Made by a program: the position numbers and the translations under genes. Below, piece after piece: positions 1-15,100 of a DNA stretch of 64,000 nt (positions are counted from its first letter, which is position 1; each line of letters begins with the position of its first letter). The stretch lies in assembly GCA_907165065.1 (NCBI GenBank), contig OU015543.1:8001501-8065500 (forward strand). The letters are read 5' to 3'. The stretch comes from Caprimulgus europaeus (Eukaryota > Chordata > Aves > Caprimulgiformes > Caprimulgidae). The notes under the pieces are model-generated. The model saw only the letters and a program-made list of their open reading frames with translations. It did no database searches and was not told the DNA's origin.

Positions 1-57
1 CAACTGGGCCACCAGACCTGGCTCACATCCAAAAAGGTTTGTCTTACTGATACTCAC
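1..57 (-). other. RHBDL3: RHBDL3 intron 7, first 57 bases
   Basis: The donor GTGAGTATC follows exon 7 directly. Only the beginning of this intron is inside the window and nothing else is seen in it. Confidence 0.85.
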
Positions 58-158
58 CATGACTATATTGGCCAAGTGAGCTGAGACAAGAGCATACACG
101 CCTCCAGAAGAGCCCACCACAGGCGCAGTCATATCAGCTACTGACACTGCCAGGGACC
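58..158 (-). CDS. RHBDL3: RHBDL3 coding exon 7 (catalytic serine exon)
   Basis: The exon supplies two bases of Gly264 and 33 codons, residues 265-297. The acceptor is TTTCTCCCAG and the donor GTGAGT; it ends in phase 0. It encodes [15 protein letters not shown] followed by [18 protein letters not shown]. The motif G279-S280-S281-G282 is the rhomboid GxSG, with S281 the predicted nucleophile. It is intact, so the protein should be catalytically competent if the distal His exon is intact. The gene continues below position 1; human RHBDL3 follows this point with NWSGM (from memory). Confidence 0.96.
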
Positions 159-3100
159 CTGGGAGAAAGAACAAGGGTTTGTGACAATTGCCAGCCACAC
201 TCTCTCCTACCTTGCATCCCTGCTGTTTTGTGCTAATTGCTGCAGGTCAGTAATATACAGATAAAGAGAAGGGGAAGGGAATCAATAGACCTGTGAAGCT
301 AACTCAGTCCTCCTAGTACTGCCAAGACAGCAACTGATTGATTCTTTTGCTCCTAATTTAAAAGCAGCCAAGCAAGGCAGCAATGTATCTTCAAACCTAT
401 GCTGCAAAAAGGCACTTACACCCTAATTAAAATAACAAGGAAGCAGGAGACAGAAAAATGGCTGTGTCTTTTTCCTCATCTGAAGATAAAATAGAAGTAG
501 CTCCCATGCTGGCAAGACAAATATTTGCACAGTGAGAAGGAGCTAGGGACTTATAACTCAGCACAGGCCTCTGATCAAAGCATGGCTTGTTACTTATAAA
601 ACTTCAGAGTAAAACTAGCTAAAAATAATCTGGATGAAGGCAGTAAACACAAGATAGCAAAATGACAGGTCATTCATATAAAGGCACCACTAGTAACAAC
701 ACATCCAAACATAGATACTGCTTCTCCTTATCCCAAGTGGAGGCTTGGATCTGCTCAAAGCTCCTTTCATTGCAAACTTAAAGAGTAATCTAAGAGACAG
801 AGAGACAAAGGCAGTCTTGGTGCCACAAGACAGGATTAATGAAGATCTTTGTAATGAGCAGGAATGGGAAAAAGACACAATGGCAAATCTTGAGAGAGTC
901 TTTGGTAGTACAGAATCTAACAAACCTATTTGCTAATTGCTCATCTGATTCTGGGTCAAGAAAGTGCTGAGGTTCCACCAGCCAATTCTGCTGATAGCTC
1001 CCTCCTTCCATGGCCTGAGACTTCTCAGCAATTAAACACTGTCATTAAGAAAAATGCTAATGAGAAGTTAAGAAAGGAGTAATGAGAACTTGCAATTAAG
1101 TCCTCGAACACTGCACTAAGCATATGCCTTCAGTCTCGATCTCAGTCTCAAGACATCATCTTAGTAAAGCCAGATGAGAAAAAAAACATAAAAGTAGAGT
1201 GGCCATTGTGGCTCATGTCTACATTATACTGTTTATTCCTGATTGTTTAGGAACTGTGTTATCTTTATATTGCCAGATCCTCAGCATAAGTATGCCTCTC
1301 TCTCTCTCTCCTGGCACATGTCAAAGAATAAAGTATGTTTAATAACTGGCTAACAACTCAAACAGGTAAGGGCATCATGGGATACTTTTCTGTGTGGGAC
1401 TGTCTGGTCACAGTCATAGTTCCATCCTGCATTAAAAAGGGAAGTCTTCCCTGTCCGTTTGGCACTTTCTTCCACAATTTATAGGTCATAAGGTGTGAAA
1501 GAAAAGTCTATGAGGATATGGCAGCCTGACTGAAAAAAAAAAACTTGCCTCTGGCCTTATGGATCCTGCCAGCAATTCTATGGCCACAGGTATCTGAGAG
1601 GCAACCAGCAACTCACCGTGCTCACCTGGGCTCAACTGCAGCAGATTCAACACTGACATGCTTCGCTTACTTGGCATGGATGCATTATGTGTATTTACAC
1701 ATATATAAATGAAGCCTCAGGGTTTGGTAGATGGATCTGTGTAGAAAAGCTAATGTCTGGAAAGTTGCAGATTGGGGACCACTTTAACGCTTATTAAAAT
1801 AACAGGCAAGGGACAATGGAGCTGATCTGCTAACTCCTTTCTCTGCCTTAAATAGCGTGGTGTTTGAACCAGGTCTAGTCCTGTGCCCTAGTCCAATTAT
1901 TACTTCTAAAGTCTCTCCCCTGGAATGTAGGATTTATTAGTACCTGATGCAGCCCATTTTACAAAAGCTTTATCTGCTCATTATGGAAAAAATAAAATTA
2001 TGTAGCTGAAAAAAAAATCACCATAAATCTTGAACTAAGGCAGTCAATTATTGTCTGAGCTCTTGGTTGTTCTCACACTTTCTTTCTGTTTTAATTAGAT
2101 GTTGATCTATTGTCAGCTAACTTCCATCACCCCCAAACTGCTGGAAATGCCAAACATAAATAAAAGTAATACCGCACAAACTAAAAATCAGCCAAAGCCC
2201 ATAGCTTCATGATTAAATTTCTAGATTTCTGTGCACTGCTCACCAACCTACAACCAAATACTTCTAGCTTACTCAGGCTGTAGAAAGCAGACAGCACAGG
2301 GCAAATGGAGGAAGAACTGGCACAGGACCTGGAAAAAAAAAAAAACACTCTTCATGCAGGGATGCCTGTGATGCCGCCTTTCTTCTAGGTGTCTGTGGGA
2401 CACAAGAGGAAAGGAACAGCACGACCTCCACATTCAGGAAGAGCATCTAAAGCAAGGTGATTTTAACATAATGGGTTGTTGGTGTTTTTTAAGCAGGTCT
2501 CCTAAACTATGGCTAGTTAGAAACAGATGTCAAGTTGTAACATATTTCCCACTCCCAGTCTCCAAAAGAATTGCAATGCACAGAAGATCAGTGACTGCTC
2601 TTCTACACTCAAAAATCACAAAGCATTTATCCTACACAAAAGTCAGCACAGACCATTTTCAAATGCTTCTCCATATGGGGTATCCAGAGGTGTCACCTAC
2701 CTGCCACAACTCCAGCAACGTACACAAAACTGATCCTCGCAGCTCCATGCACCATTTCCAGGGGAACCCCAACCAAGAGCTGAAGGACAACATTGAGTCC
2801 AAGGTGTTCTATCCTGTGGCAAGGAAAAACAACAGTTGTCCTCTTTCCTAAGTCTTTGTCTCCCTTCTCCATCCTTGAGACACAGATATCTTGGGAAGGA
2901 AATCAAATAGCACTTGCTTCATGAAAGTAGATTGTAACACTGGGAAAAACAATGGCTCCTGAAAAAAACAGACCTAGAGCTGCGATGTTTCTTCACTCTT
3001 TGTTTCTCATTGTCTTTTTCACATCCACCCTGGCCCTTCCAGCTAAACATCATAGCATGTTTGGTTCTCAGTGAGACTTTTTTTTTTTAAATAGAGGGCT

Positions 3101-6100
3101 GAAGAATTTAAATGACTTGTCCAAAAAAGCAGCAAGATGGCAGCAGAGCCTGGACAGAAGCCGGAAACTTGACCTGCTCTTCTCTGCCATCACTGGTAAG
3201 CTTAGCAGTCCCAAGACAGTTGCCATTTCCTTGTGACACATAATGTCAATTTACTAGTGTCTGAGATTTACTCTGGGCTCACAGGGCAGTGCCCTTGCTG
3301 AACGGCCACCTCATGCTGGACCCAGGGGTATATGGTTCTCTGTACAAATAGTGCCCAAGTCTGCTTTCAAAGCAGGTGGAGCTAAATGACACCGTGGTAC
3401 CCTTAACACGGAAGACTAGCATCTTTCAGGGGAAAGAGCACAAAACAGTTAATGTGTTGAAAATCTACACCCCATTTTATACAGGAAAAAGATTGCTCAC
3501 AGACAGCCACTAGCAATCCTTGGTTTAAGTTACATGCATTTTCACTGTTTTGGTCTTTCTTCATGTTACCATAGCAATTCCCCATATACATCAGAGAAAA
3601 ACACTGATGGTGAGATGCAGTAATGATAGAATAGTCTCATAAATGAAAATTTGAAGTTGGATCAGAAAAAAACTGCTAGAAATGATATTGCAGGAAACAG
3701 TCCTTTCCGCCTTTCCGGATATCTTAATAGGTTTGTTTCCACTGAATTTCTCTCCAAGGATAAATTTGTCTTCTGCATGAGATGAGACACTCAGCACCAC
3801 AATTTGTTATCATGGGAAACTGCTGCATGGAACTGAATGTTTTATTATGTTGCTCATGACTTTTGAAGCCACTGGGCATGGGCATGTTCTGGCACCCATT
3901 CTGATCCAGCATGTTCACACAACTTAGGAACTAAATTAGGAACAACCAACTAAGGACAAACTGAGATCACAGAAAAGAGTCAAAGCATCTACCTACCCTT
4001 CTACAGAGGGGAGGGAAGAAGCTTTGGCTGGCACATAGTCAGCATCATGAGGCAGCACCTGACACTTTCACACAAAGCACTGAGTCCTATTTTTTCAAAG
4101 GAAGCTTTTGTAAGAGCTCGGCAAAGTTTATCCTAGACTCTAAAGTGACTGCTCTGATTCACGGCTGTTCTTAAAAGACTTTCCAGGAGCAATCCCATTC
4201 ACTTCTCCTCTGCATCATGCTAAGAGCTTTGAAGGCTCAACATTCAATAAGCACCCATAAAATATAATTAGCCTTTGCCAGTGCTGAATGCGTCATTCTT
4301 GAAATGACAATTTCATTGATTTATTAAAGACTTTCTGCTTCCCTGGGACCAAACAAATGGGACTGAGCATCAATGCAAGTCATTAGTTATGGCAGTGTTA
4401 CAAATGTATGGGCCTCTGATAACCAACGTCTGCTCTCCATGAAAGCAGAAGGGCAGAATTTACAACCTTGCCTGCCTTTTCAGCCCTTGACAAAGCTCCC
4501 TCCATCAGGACCAACACACAGCCCACACATTTTTGGAATCTTTCTAGAGGCACAGCCAGCCAAGCCTTAGCAACTGCTGACTTTTCGGACACCTTATGGC
4601 TGTCACTTGCTCTTCAAAAAACAAGACCAAGTGCACTAAATTAAGGAGCTCTCCACATTACCATTTTAAAGTCTCAGCTGGAAGCAGGATAACAATAGAC
4701 GCCATGGCATTGTGTTAGCCTCTCATTTGAAAAAGAGAAGAGAATGATGGGCTTCCACTAACAAACGTTATTACCTTTCCAAGATTTATCTGTTCTCCTG
4801 ATAAGAAAGGAGCTTAACACATAGAAGTTAGCAATAAATGAACGTTTAGCCTGACTCTAGATACTGCAGATAAATCATGGGATTTATTGTTCCAGTGGGA
4901 CTCTCCACTGTTTTGAAGGCTATATAGCTAAAGAACATGGAATCCATCACAAAAACAATGAGTCTCCTGCACACCATCTTCCCCACTGTTCAACTCTGAG
5001 CCAACCACAGATGCAAAATAAACTTGAGATATTTTTCATTCAGTTAGTGTGAAGAATGCCAGAGTACTGCCTGCTACAAGACAGGGTGACATTGCACAGG
5101 TTAGGAAAGCATGCTGCAGGTGATACAGGAAGATATTTTAAAGCTGCAAAAATTGTCCTTGTGCAGGTGCTTCTCTTCAAAGGGATCCTAAGGCAATCTG
5201 CAGTTACATAACTGATATAGTAGAACACCACCACCACCAGAAGAAAACTCAGATACCAATTAGCTAACATCAATTTAAATCAACTGTTTCTTCCTTTTAC
5301 AAGCCCAGTTTTCCCCACATCCTCAGCAGTGGAAACTTCCAATTGTCATTTTACATAACCAGCTTCATGTCTAAGCCCAATAGCCTCCACTTGCAGATTG
5401 AAACCTGTATACAACAGACCTTTTGGAGGGATTTAGCATGCAGAGTACAGATGTTGACATGTTCAAAAGTTTAATCTATAATTTTTTTCCTACTCTCCCC
5501 TTGGGTGTAGTCTGTTCTGTCCTACGATTTTTATCCAGAGATCTGGGGCACAACTTGTGTTCAACGGCAATTACACAGCGAGGCAGTTACTCCATGGCAG
5601 AGAAGAGACATCAGCATGTCTTCCATCAGAGACATGGAAAAAGGAAAAGATCAGCTTGATTTTTCTGGCCTTTCATAGGAGAACATTGACTGATGGGAAT
5701 ATAGGCTTTCTCTTTAAGAACAAAGGGTCTTTAACCAGTTTCAAACTATGAACTACTGCTAAAAAGCTTGTTGCTGTGATCTTTCAATGACAGAATTAAA
5801 GAAAATTGCAATTATCTGCCAGGAATGTGTGAAGATGATGATCTGAAAAACTTCTCGGAGAGGGTAGAGTGTTTTGTACAGTGATGAACTTCCCTGGGAC
5901 ACTCACTCATCACCGTGGCATTACAAACATCACACAAATAAGTCTCTTTGAATCTTGAGAGGACTACCACAGTCGAGAAGCACGGAGTTAGAATCCCCAT
6001 GCCTTGTATTCTCTGCCCAAGTCTGCTACATACCTCCCATAGGCTGAAGGAGGATTCGTTTTAGTGTACACCTTCATTTTGCGTTAGATGGACCATTCTC

Positions 6101-9100
6101 TGTCCACCTGGTCAGTCGAGATTGTGAACTCTTCAGGAACACTGGTGTTTGTACAGTGTGTACAAAATGGGAGTTCAGTCTTGACCCAGGCTTCTAGGCA
6201 TTATCTCAGTCCCTACAGAAGGGGCAATGTTACTAAATGATGACATACCAAAGGCACAGGTAATTTAATTGACTTTTCCAACCTCAACTAGGAAGTCTAG
6301 CAAGAATACAGCATGCAGTTTTTAGATACCAGTCTGGATTCTTGGCAGACTTGTTCTACCACTTGCACAGCAACTCTAGAAGGACACTAAGCTTCAATCT
6401 GCTGAGTTTTAGGAAGCCCACACTGGGAAGTACACAAGAGGAAGGTGTGGTCCCAACACTGTTGGGGAAAAGAGCAGCATCTGTTAAGCTCTTTATGTTG
6501 CCTCCTCCCTTCAGAGGGCTGCAAAGGTTTGCCCCTCATTGCCCAACACTCCACAACAGCTTCCGATTTTTCTATGCAATTTAGAATGGATTATTTAAAA
6601 TTAATTTCTGAGCTGATTCTGTCTCTTCCCCCCCCTCCCTCTCTCTGGGGAGCCTGAACTGTGGGGAATCTCCACAGTTTGTAAGTACTCACCCTGCATG
6701 CATGAATATGTAGGTTAGGTACCTCCAAGCCTGAGCACGGAGCTGAGGATGGTAAAGTAATGCATTCTTCAGGTATAAGGGATGGGTGACTTGCAGCACA
6801 AATCTGTCTAATACCACTCCGTTGTAAAGAAAAAAGGCAATCTAGAAGAGCAGGGAGATTCCTTGATTAGCAAATGCCTTCTCTCACTGAAAAGTACTTG
6901 GTAGCTCAAAATCATGGAGAAGAAAGTGAAACGCACAATAATTTTTCTCCTATTTGACAGCTTCACACAATACGAGTTCCCTGTTTTGTTCCCTGCAACA
7001 CATTGGTATAACGCTGTATGTGGCTTTCTGTAAAACACCAGCCACCAAGTCAGAGGAACTTGGCACCTTACTGATCAGTGCCATTCTCTGTGCTTATTCC
7101 AGTGCATCACTCAGCCACTGTGCAAAGATCTCATTTGGGCAACAGATGAGCAGATCAGATTATTTAATAGTTTCTCTTCCCCCTCCTCCTTTTTCTCTCT
7201 ATTCACAGAACAAGAGGTAACCATATAGGAATTTTTCTTCTAATTCCATTATTTGAATTACCAATTTCCCTAGAACCATCCAGATTTTCACTCCTCAAAA
7301 AAATTTTGCCATAGTTTCCCAAATTCTGTAGTTTCATATACAAATTGTTTCAATGACTAATAACCATGCTAATAACACATACACACAGGTAAGCCAAAAC
7401 AGCTGTCAGCTTCATGCTTGTTCTTCTCTGGGTCTAAATGAGTCCCACTTGTGTCCTTGATCAGGTCCCAGCAAAGCCTTTGGCAGTGTGGTGTGTGTTC
7501 CCAGAGACAGGGAATTAGGGTACTTGCCTCTACAATAGTGATGGTAATCATGAACCAGGGTGGAGGGCAGCAGGTATAGCTGTCATAGTACCACTTGCGG
7601 TCTATCTCTCGTGGCAGAGTTTCGTACGCAACATGCCGGATCAGCCTCTGTGAAAGGCTCAGCCCCGTCTCCTCCAGCAGCGCCTTGCTGCACAGCCTCC
7701 TATTCCCCTGAAGGATGGCTTGGCGAAAACTATTTGACCTTTTGTTGCTCATCTGGGTAAAAAGAAAAGGAAGAAACCATGAGGACAAAGCAAGGACTGG
7801 CACAACCACCTGGGGAGATCAGTGCCAGTTTGGCAGCACGAGATCCAGGCGGGCAGGAGAACAACCACCAGGCTGGACCTTCAGGAACCAAGTCTCAGGA
7901 TGATCATGGGGTGACCTACATGGGGTGGAAGGAAAAGCAGTACCAGGGTTTGCTATTACAATGCCAATAAATAAGGTCAGGGCAGAACACTGCCAAGGCA
8001 GAGCAGAGGCTGCTGATGCACCTGGGTGAGCTCTCTGTCCCATTCTCCAGCCTCCACCCACTGTCTTGACCATCAGTTATCACAATACACATTCCTGTGT
8101 TCTCCTTCACACTTTTCTGCATCTGCCACATAGCAGCAGGTACATTCACAACGTCTAACCCTTGTGTTCTGGTCCTTGTTGGCAGGAGTTAATTCTGGGC
8201 AACGAAACTTATACTTTTGTTTAAAACAACTACGTGAACAACTGCAACAAAACAACAGATTACACTGGTGTATGGGCTATCTCCGCTGCTGTAAACTTGC
8301 AAGAGGAAAGGATTTCTTCTTCTAAAACAGTTATCCTCAGAGGGGGTAGGTTTTGAGGTGGTGTAGGCTTTGGAGGATATAGCTAATTTGTATATGCATT
8401 ACCTTTTTACATGCATAGAATTAGCTATCTATCTTCTGAGCATACACTTTCCTAATCTGGATGCACACTTAAAGCAATTGCATTTGCAAATTAGGCAGAT
8501 GGAATTTTATGCAAGCCTGCTAAAGGGGGAAGAAAAAAAACCAAACCAAAACAAACAGGTCTGAAAGAGCTTGCTCCAAGATTTGGATAATTGCTAATTA
8601 GCCCTGATGTCAAACAATCCTGCTGCATTAGAGTCCCTGTCTGTACTGGCTGAGTCTTTGGCAGGAAGGCTTAAAAGGCTAACTGTGCGTAAAGACCAGT
8701 CCAGGGGGACCTTTTACAGTAAAAGGCAGCAAAGTGAACGTGACAGCCTGGTCCTTCTTCTGCAGGAACTGCTAACTGATCTCAGAAACCATCAGCATCT
8801 TTAGTCTCCCAGAAACAAGTAAGTGATGACATTCAACAGCATTGGTTCCCAGTTGTCTTGGATCACACTGGTTTCAGCTAATATCCTGAAGACAGCAAAG
8901 CCCAGAGCTTGTGCTTTCAGTGCCCAGGCAGCTGGGTAATAGTTCCAAGCTGGACCAAGCTGCTTAAAACACAGTAATCACAGCAGGGAGCCACCTCCTG
9001 TTAATCACTGGAGAAAGGTGAAGGGGCCATCTGAGGTGATGGCACTGCAACCCACTCCCCCAGCAGCTGCTCATCCCTCCTTAGCCTTGCTTTCACAGCC

Positions 9101-12100
9101 TGTCCCTCCCATGCAGAAATTCACCAACATGAGCAACACTGACAGGGAATTGATCTATTTCAACTTTTTTAAAACTGGGGAAAAAAATTATTGTTGTTGT
9201 TCTTTTGAAGTTGTTTTAGTGAGAAAAAGGTTTACCCTAAAACTATTTCTCTTTTCTTGGTATTTCTCCTTTGCTCTTTCTTTCCTTTCCTCATTCATAT
9301 AAAACATTTGTAGAACACTACTTCTTGCAAAAGAATCAGAAAAGGCAAAGAAGAAAAAAAAAAACCTGCCCACAAAAATCTTCCTTCCAGTCTTCTCAAG
9401 TGTATCATCTAAAAGCTTTTAACCAAAACTAGGGAAGGTGAGAGGAAGAAAAATGTTGGCGACTTTCCGTTGCATTAAGAAAGCCCGCTCATACTGAAAG
9501 ACAATATTTTCACAGAGAAACATCCACCAAGTGTAAGGCTTTCCTCAGCATTTGTGAGACGCTTTTTGGTAGGTGACAGATGTACCTCCGCTTCAAAAGG
9601 TACCTTTAGCCACCTAATGACCTCACTGTGCTCACAGAAGAAAGCTTCACTCCAGGTTAGTCTGAGCAGCCTGTCAGAGAGGGAACTCATGCTCCCTCGC
9701 AGAGTTCATCCTCTTCTCTCTGGCTTTGCTTCTCTTGTGGACAAGAATAAATTCAGACTGAAACTATAAATTTGCCCGCTACAGATGAAGATACTGGACA
9801 ATTGTCTGAAGCTGCTGATATGCTCATCCTAATTAGTGATATGTGTGATTTTCCTGCCTACCACAAAACAGTCAGTCCTCTTCCCTGCTGCAGCACTTCA
9901 GTAGAAAATATAATAATTTCCAGAATCAACCAAAGAAAATCATCATTTCAGTTCAGCATCAAGAAGTGTTGACCACCCTCAGCAGATGATCACCTCATTG
10001 CTGCAGTGACTGGTGAAAGAGATAGGCAGGAAACTCCAAAGGCTGCTGACATTCATGTCTGTGCTAGCTCTTAGAAAGCTAAAAACAAAGCAGAAAGGAA
10101 ATGTCTCCTTAGTTTTTAAGAGCAGAATATTGCAGGATGATTGTGGAAGTCGCACCTCAGATGAACAAAGCCTCTGACTCTTCTGGGGAGGTTGGATCTC
10201 ACAACACTGACTTGCCCAAGAGTTAGAAGAAGCCAAGGTGCAGGACTTCTCTGATTTCTAGGCCACACTGCTTTCAAGCCCTTTTCTTCAGCAAAAAGTC
10301 CTGCCTTCCTATTCCAAGAGAGGAAAATAAATCAAAGGACCTTCCACACCCCACACAGAAGCTAAAATGGAAGCTCATGACAATATGATTTCCTCCAAGG
10401 AATGAAGAAAGACAGTTGTAGCTTTGTTCTCTCAACTACCTTTTCTCACACCCCATTATTTTTACAAGGTGTTTCCATATTGGTCGTTTCTGGCCACATC
10501 TGGATGAGAAAATGCCAAGAGTTATTTAAGCTGGTAGTGATAGAAAACCAGTAAACATTGATACTGCAAGAGCAAAGGAAGCTCTTGGGCAAAATGTTGA
10601 TAGCTCTCTGGGGAGCATATGTGACTGCTGGAGAAAGACCTTGTATATCTCAGCATACACAACAAGGTTATTTCTATACACTATAAGGCACTGCCCATTG
10701 GTAACCTCTCTGAACAACAGGTATGGATGTATCACATCAACTGCACTTGTAAGTATCAGGAACAGCATCTTCTCCTAGCTGATTTTTGGTAGCCCTTCCC
10801 AGATACTGTGAGATAGACACAGATGAACATAGAAATGGATCAAGAGTTCCTAGGGTTTGTCAATACAAACCAAAGCAAATGCCTGAGAAATCATTTATGG
10901 CTATCTCAGGTATGAGGTCATGGGATCAAAGTGTTCAGAGATGGAAAAGATCTTTGAAGTCAACTTCTTAGGTGGGTGGAAACCTGGGTGTACTGGATAG
11001 TCAAATTCATCAACCCTTAGCAAAGATGCAACAAGAAAACTACTCGCAAATGAAATGGAGCAGGTCACCAGCTGTTGCAGTGTTGCAGAACATATGGAGA
11101 TATCCAGATATTTTTCCCAGACTGTGACACACCAGCAGACTCTTGGAAGGGATGTGACTGGCAAGGAGCAAGATACTTCCTGCATCTACCAACAAGAGTA
11201 AGTGCTGTGTCAGTGGGAAATAGATTTCAATTTACCTAGAAAATCAAAAGCCTTTGGTACCCATAATTACAACTCTAACCCTTCAGAGCTCTTAGCACTA
11301 ACTAAACCTCCTGCCACTTCAGGCAGGAACATAAAAACATTTGCAAGGCCTCCTTGAGAGCAGAGGATATGAAGAGAAGGTCCAGGTTCCCACTAAACGC
11401 CATAGCCTTGACACGGTTTTACCTTCATTGAGGCAGGGACACATGGTGTCAGGAGCATACTGCATGTGCTCAAAAGCCCCCACAATCCACTAAGATGTGG
11501 ATGACTGGATGTACCAAGCACCTGTCAAAATTAAGCCTCTCAGGAAGAAGACATCCTGCTGGCCCCCACCTGCAGCCATTGCCCATCACAGCAATGAGAA
11601 AATGAGCTCCAAGGAGGCAGCACAGCTGACTGCCAGGGCTCAAGCAAACACAGCAGTCCTGGGTCTACTCACATAACCCCACAGACCCTTAGATCACACT
11701 GTTAATCCCAAGCTAAGAAGCAATGGGCATGAGGAGAAACAGACGATTAAGTCACTACCACTGTTCCCACCAGCTCTTGATGAGAAGCCTATTTTGTTCC
11801 TCAAACTGACTTTGGAAGACTCAAATCAATGAGAGTGTCTCCCATATGGTCACAATTTGCTGACTTTATTTCAGAATTACTTAAAATTGGTATTTATGAG
11901 CCAAGTATTTAATCATCAGATGAAAGAACACTGGGCCCATTGTTGGCCTGCACATTATTAGAGCTCCCGAAGCTCAGGGCAGCCCACCCCACTTCATTCA
12001 TGCAGTTGATCTGGGACTTCTTTAATAAGCATCATATTAAAGCTGCAGGCAGATGGGTACAGCAAACAGTATGTGAGGAATGAAGGTCATGGTGGGCAAC

Positions 12101-15100
12101 AACACATTCCCTTAGTCCTTCATGCCTGCAAAAAGTTATTATGCAGAAAGAAAGAAATCTCCATTGCAAAACAGCCAAGCTGACATGACTGGTAATCATG
12201 CTCTGCCACCTCTGCCCTCTGGTATTACCAGCCCAAAACAAAACAAGGCTCAGTGCTACAGCTCTGCTCAAAGGATAGTTTTGATACATCTGCCAGAAAG
12301 GAAATTTTTTTCCTACGTAGATCTGAACCTGTCTTCAATATTGAAAATGTCAGAATTTAGGCTAAGACTCCTTATCGTCTAGCATGGGAGAGTGCCAAAC
12401 TTTGGTAAGGTACAAAGCCCTGCTTTTGTTCAGCAGACATGCCAGTCTAGAACTCGTCTCAGATAATCTGCAACTTGCAATGGAAACTGTCCGTTCCCAC
12501 TGGCAGACCAATTTCTCTGGGTTTCTTGGCTTCTGTAGTACTGTGGCTGCCCCAGATTATCAACAGCCAAGTCACGTAGCATTTCCCCATCTCTAGTTTC
12601 ATGGCTTGTGTGGGGCACTACTTTTTTTATGGTTCTTATTCAGCCACACTCAGGATATTTTGAAAAACATGGATTTCTGCCCGTTATGTATTGGCATCTT
12701 TGGGGCTAGTCTATGGCTATTTTTAGACACGTACAGCACCATGACAGGCAATGCATTCAGCTCTTCAGCTCTGATTCTCCAAGACACAGGACACTAAATC
12801 AGAAGTTAGCACAAGCTTTTTAAAATCCCCTGTCAGCTCCAGTTTTATAACCCACTTTACTTACAAATGCAGCCTTTCCAATCAACTTTGCTTTCAAGAT
12901 TCACATTTATTTCCTTCCCTCACTCCACACTTCTACAAAATGCTAATGTGGGTAAAGACTGTTTCTTCCAAAACACATAGCTCAGCATCAAGTTCATCTG
13001 TCACAGATGTTCACATCCTCTGAGCCAACCTGGTAGCTTTTTCCCAAACAGTATCAAATGGGAAAAAAGCAAATACCAACATCCTGATTTGCTCTGATCA
13101 AGCAGTGGTTTACTCTGGGGATTCAAGAAAAGTTAGAGGCAGGAGAGACCAAATAAATTGTTCTGCTCTTTGCAGGTACTCCCTGCTCAAGGTTTTGTCT
13201 GGACTCCTATTAAAATGCCAGGTTTAGACCTTCCAGCACTTCCATGAGAAAAAGTAAACCACATTTAACTTGTTAACTGCAAGAACACTGCTTACAGGAC
13301 GCGACCAACATTGTGTTTCTAATAACACTGTGTCAAAACACAGCAAGTTTGAAACTTCAAAACCCCCAACACCTGTTCCATTTTTCACTGGTGCTGGGAA
13401 GGATTCTGCAACTGAAATGAATCCAGATTTAATTTTCTGAAGCAAATTTTTAAAAAAACATCTTTATAACATTTCCCACTCACACAATTAAAATGACCAT
13501 TTATGTTGACATTGTGCTTCTCGAGTTTCAACTGTACATGATTGGAAACAGCTGAGGAATTATGGTTAAGGATGGAATTTTTATGCTAAGTTCTACTTTA
13601 ATTGGCATTATGCTTATTTGCCAGACTAGTTCACTTGGAAGAAAGTTCTCTCCTCTACACACTCCAAAAGCAGTTCTTGCACCCCACTTATTAGAAACCC
13701 GGACCTCTGATGGCTTTTTCCCCTCTCAGGAGATGCACTCAGAATATCAAAAATCAACAGTTTTCTCCAAAAGGGAAAGGAAAAAAAACCATGAAGGCAG
13801 CGTGAGGCACATTTGTCAGGAGGGGTACCCAGCTCCTGGAAATGCTCCCTGAAGTAAGAACTTTGCACCTCACTAAGGGCTTTAATACACTGAGAAGTAA
13901 GGGATGGATCAGGACACAATCACATCACCACTTTTATTTATCTCTGGAGAAAATGTCCTCCTTGCTCATAACAGCATAACATTAGATCAAATGTTTACTT
14001 TACTGAAGTAAGAGATTTTCAAACCTTTTAAAAATATTTAATATTCTATATAAAGGCCAGGACGACAGCTCAGGAATCCTACACTTTCAGCCAGGGCAGT
14101 GAATCAAGGACAGAGGGAGCACTTAAAGGGATGTCCCATTGGGAGCTGAGGGACATCCCAGAGAGCTCCTGTCTGGAGCCCTCTTGATGTTCAGCAGAGG
14201 ATCTGCCCTGGCTCAACAGCACAGCTAAATGTAAGCACAGAGGGAAAGAAATGGAGCTACAAAACCTGCAGCTTTGCCTGCAACAAACCCTTCCAGATTA
14301 GCAACAGTAAGAACAAAATGACAAACACCGGACAAGACCGCTAGATCTGAGATCCAGGGTTATTTTGCAATAGCCTTTTAAGCTTAAAACTCTCACTAGA
14401 AAGTGAACGAGGATTTAGCAGGAAGACGAGATACTTATTTCTGCAAACTTTTTTGTCTTGTGTGGGGATTTCCCTGAGAATTGGAGATTTAGGCTTTATT
14501 GCTTATCTTCCCAGTGACTCAGGTAATAAAGAATTATATACAGTACCCACAAAACCGTGTTCACCTAAGCCTTCTATGCAGGCTGTCAGCTGATTCAGTA
14601 AAGGACATGCAAAGACATTGAAAATTGAATTTATAGCTATTTTATGACGGTGCTGCGAAGTACTTCTGAGTACCATTAAAAAAACGTCAAGCAAGCCATG
14701 GTTTAAAGGACCATTCGCACGATCCCATCATCTGGCAGAAAGAATATAGTATGTAACTACTTAAAAGCTCACCTCTACAAAGACGATAAAGCCCTCCTGG
14801 TGCTGTCACATACACACTCACAAAGACAAAATATAAAATTCAATGTTTTCTCCTTTAAAAAAAGTTATCTCTTTTCCTAGCTACAGCTCTTCTTTCACTG
14901 TTTCCCCTCATTTCAGTTCAAGCTGGGTTGGAAGAAATATCCCAAGCAAATGTGTTACCATAGCAAGCACCGAAACGGCAAAGGCAAGGGTTACTCACCT
15001 TCCAAAGCAGAAAGAATGGCCCTGAAAAGCCTACGGGCACGCGCAGTGTCGCCCACAAGGGACAGAACCAAGCCTTGGTTGTATCACTGAAGTGGCTAAC

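Noticed and set aside
10910-11030. Possible minus-strand CR1 fragment (GATGGAAAAGATCTTTGAAG)
   Set aside because: Only one short block resembles CR1 and the flanks do not follow the expected order.
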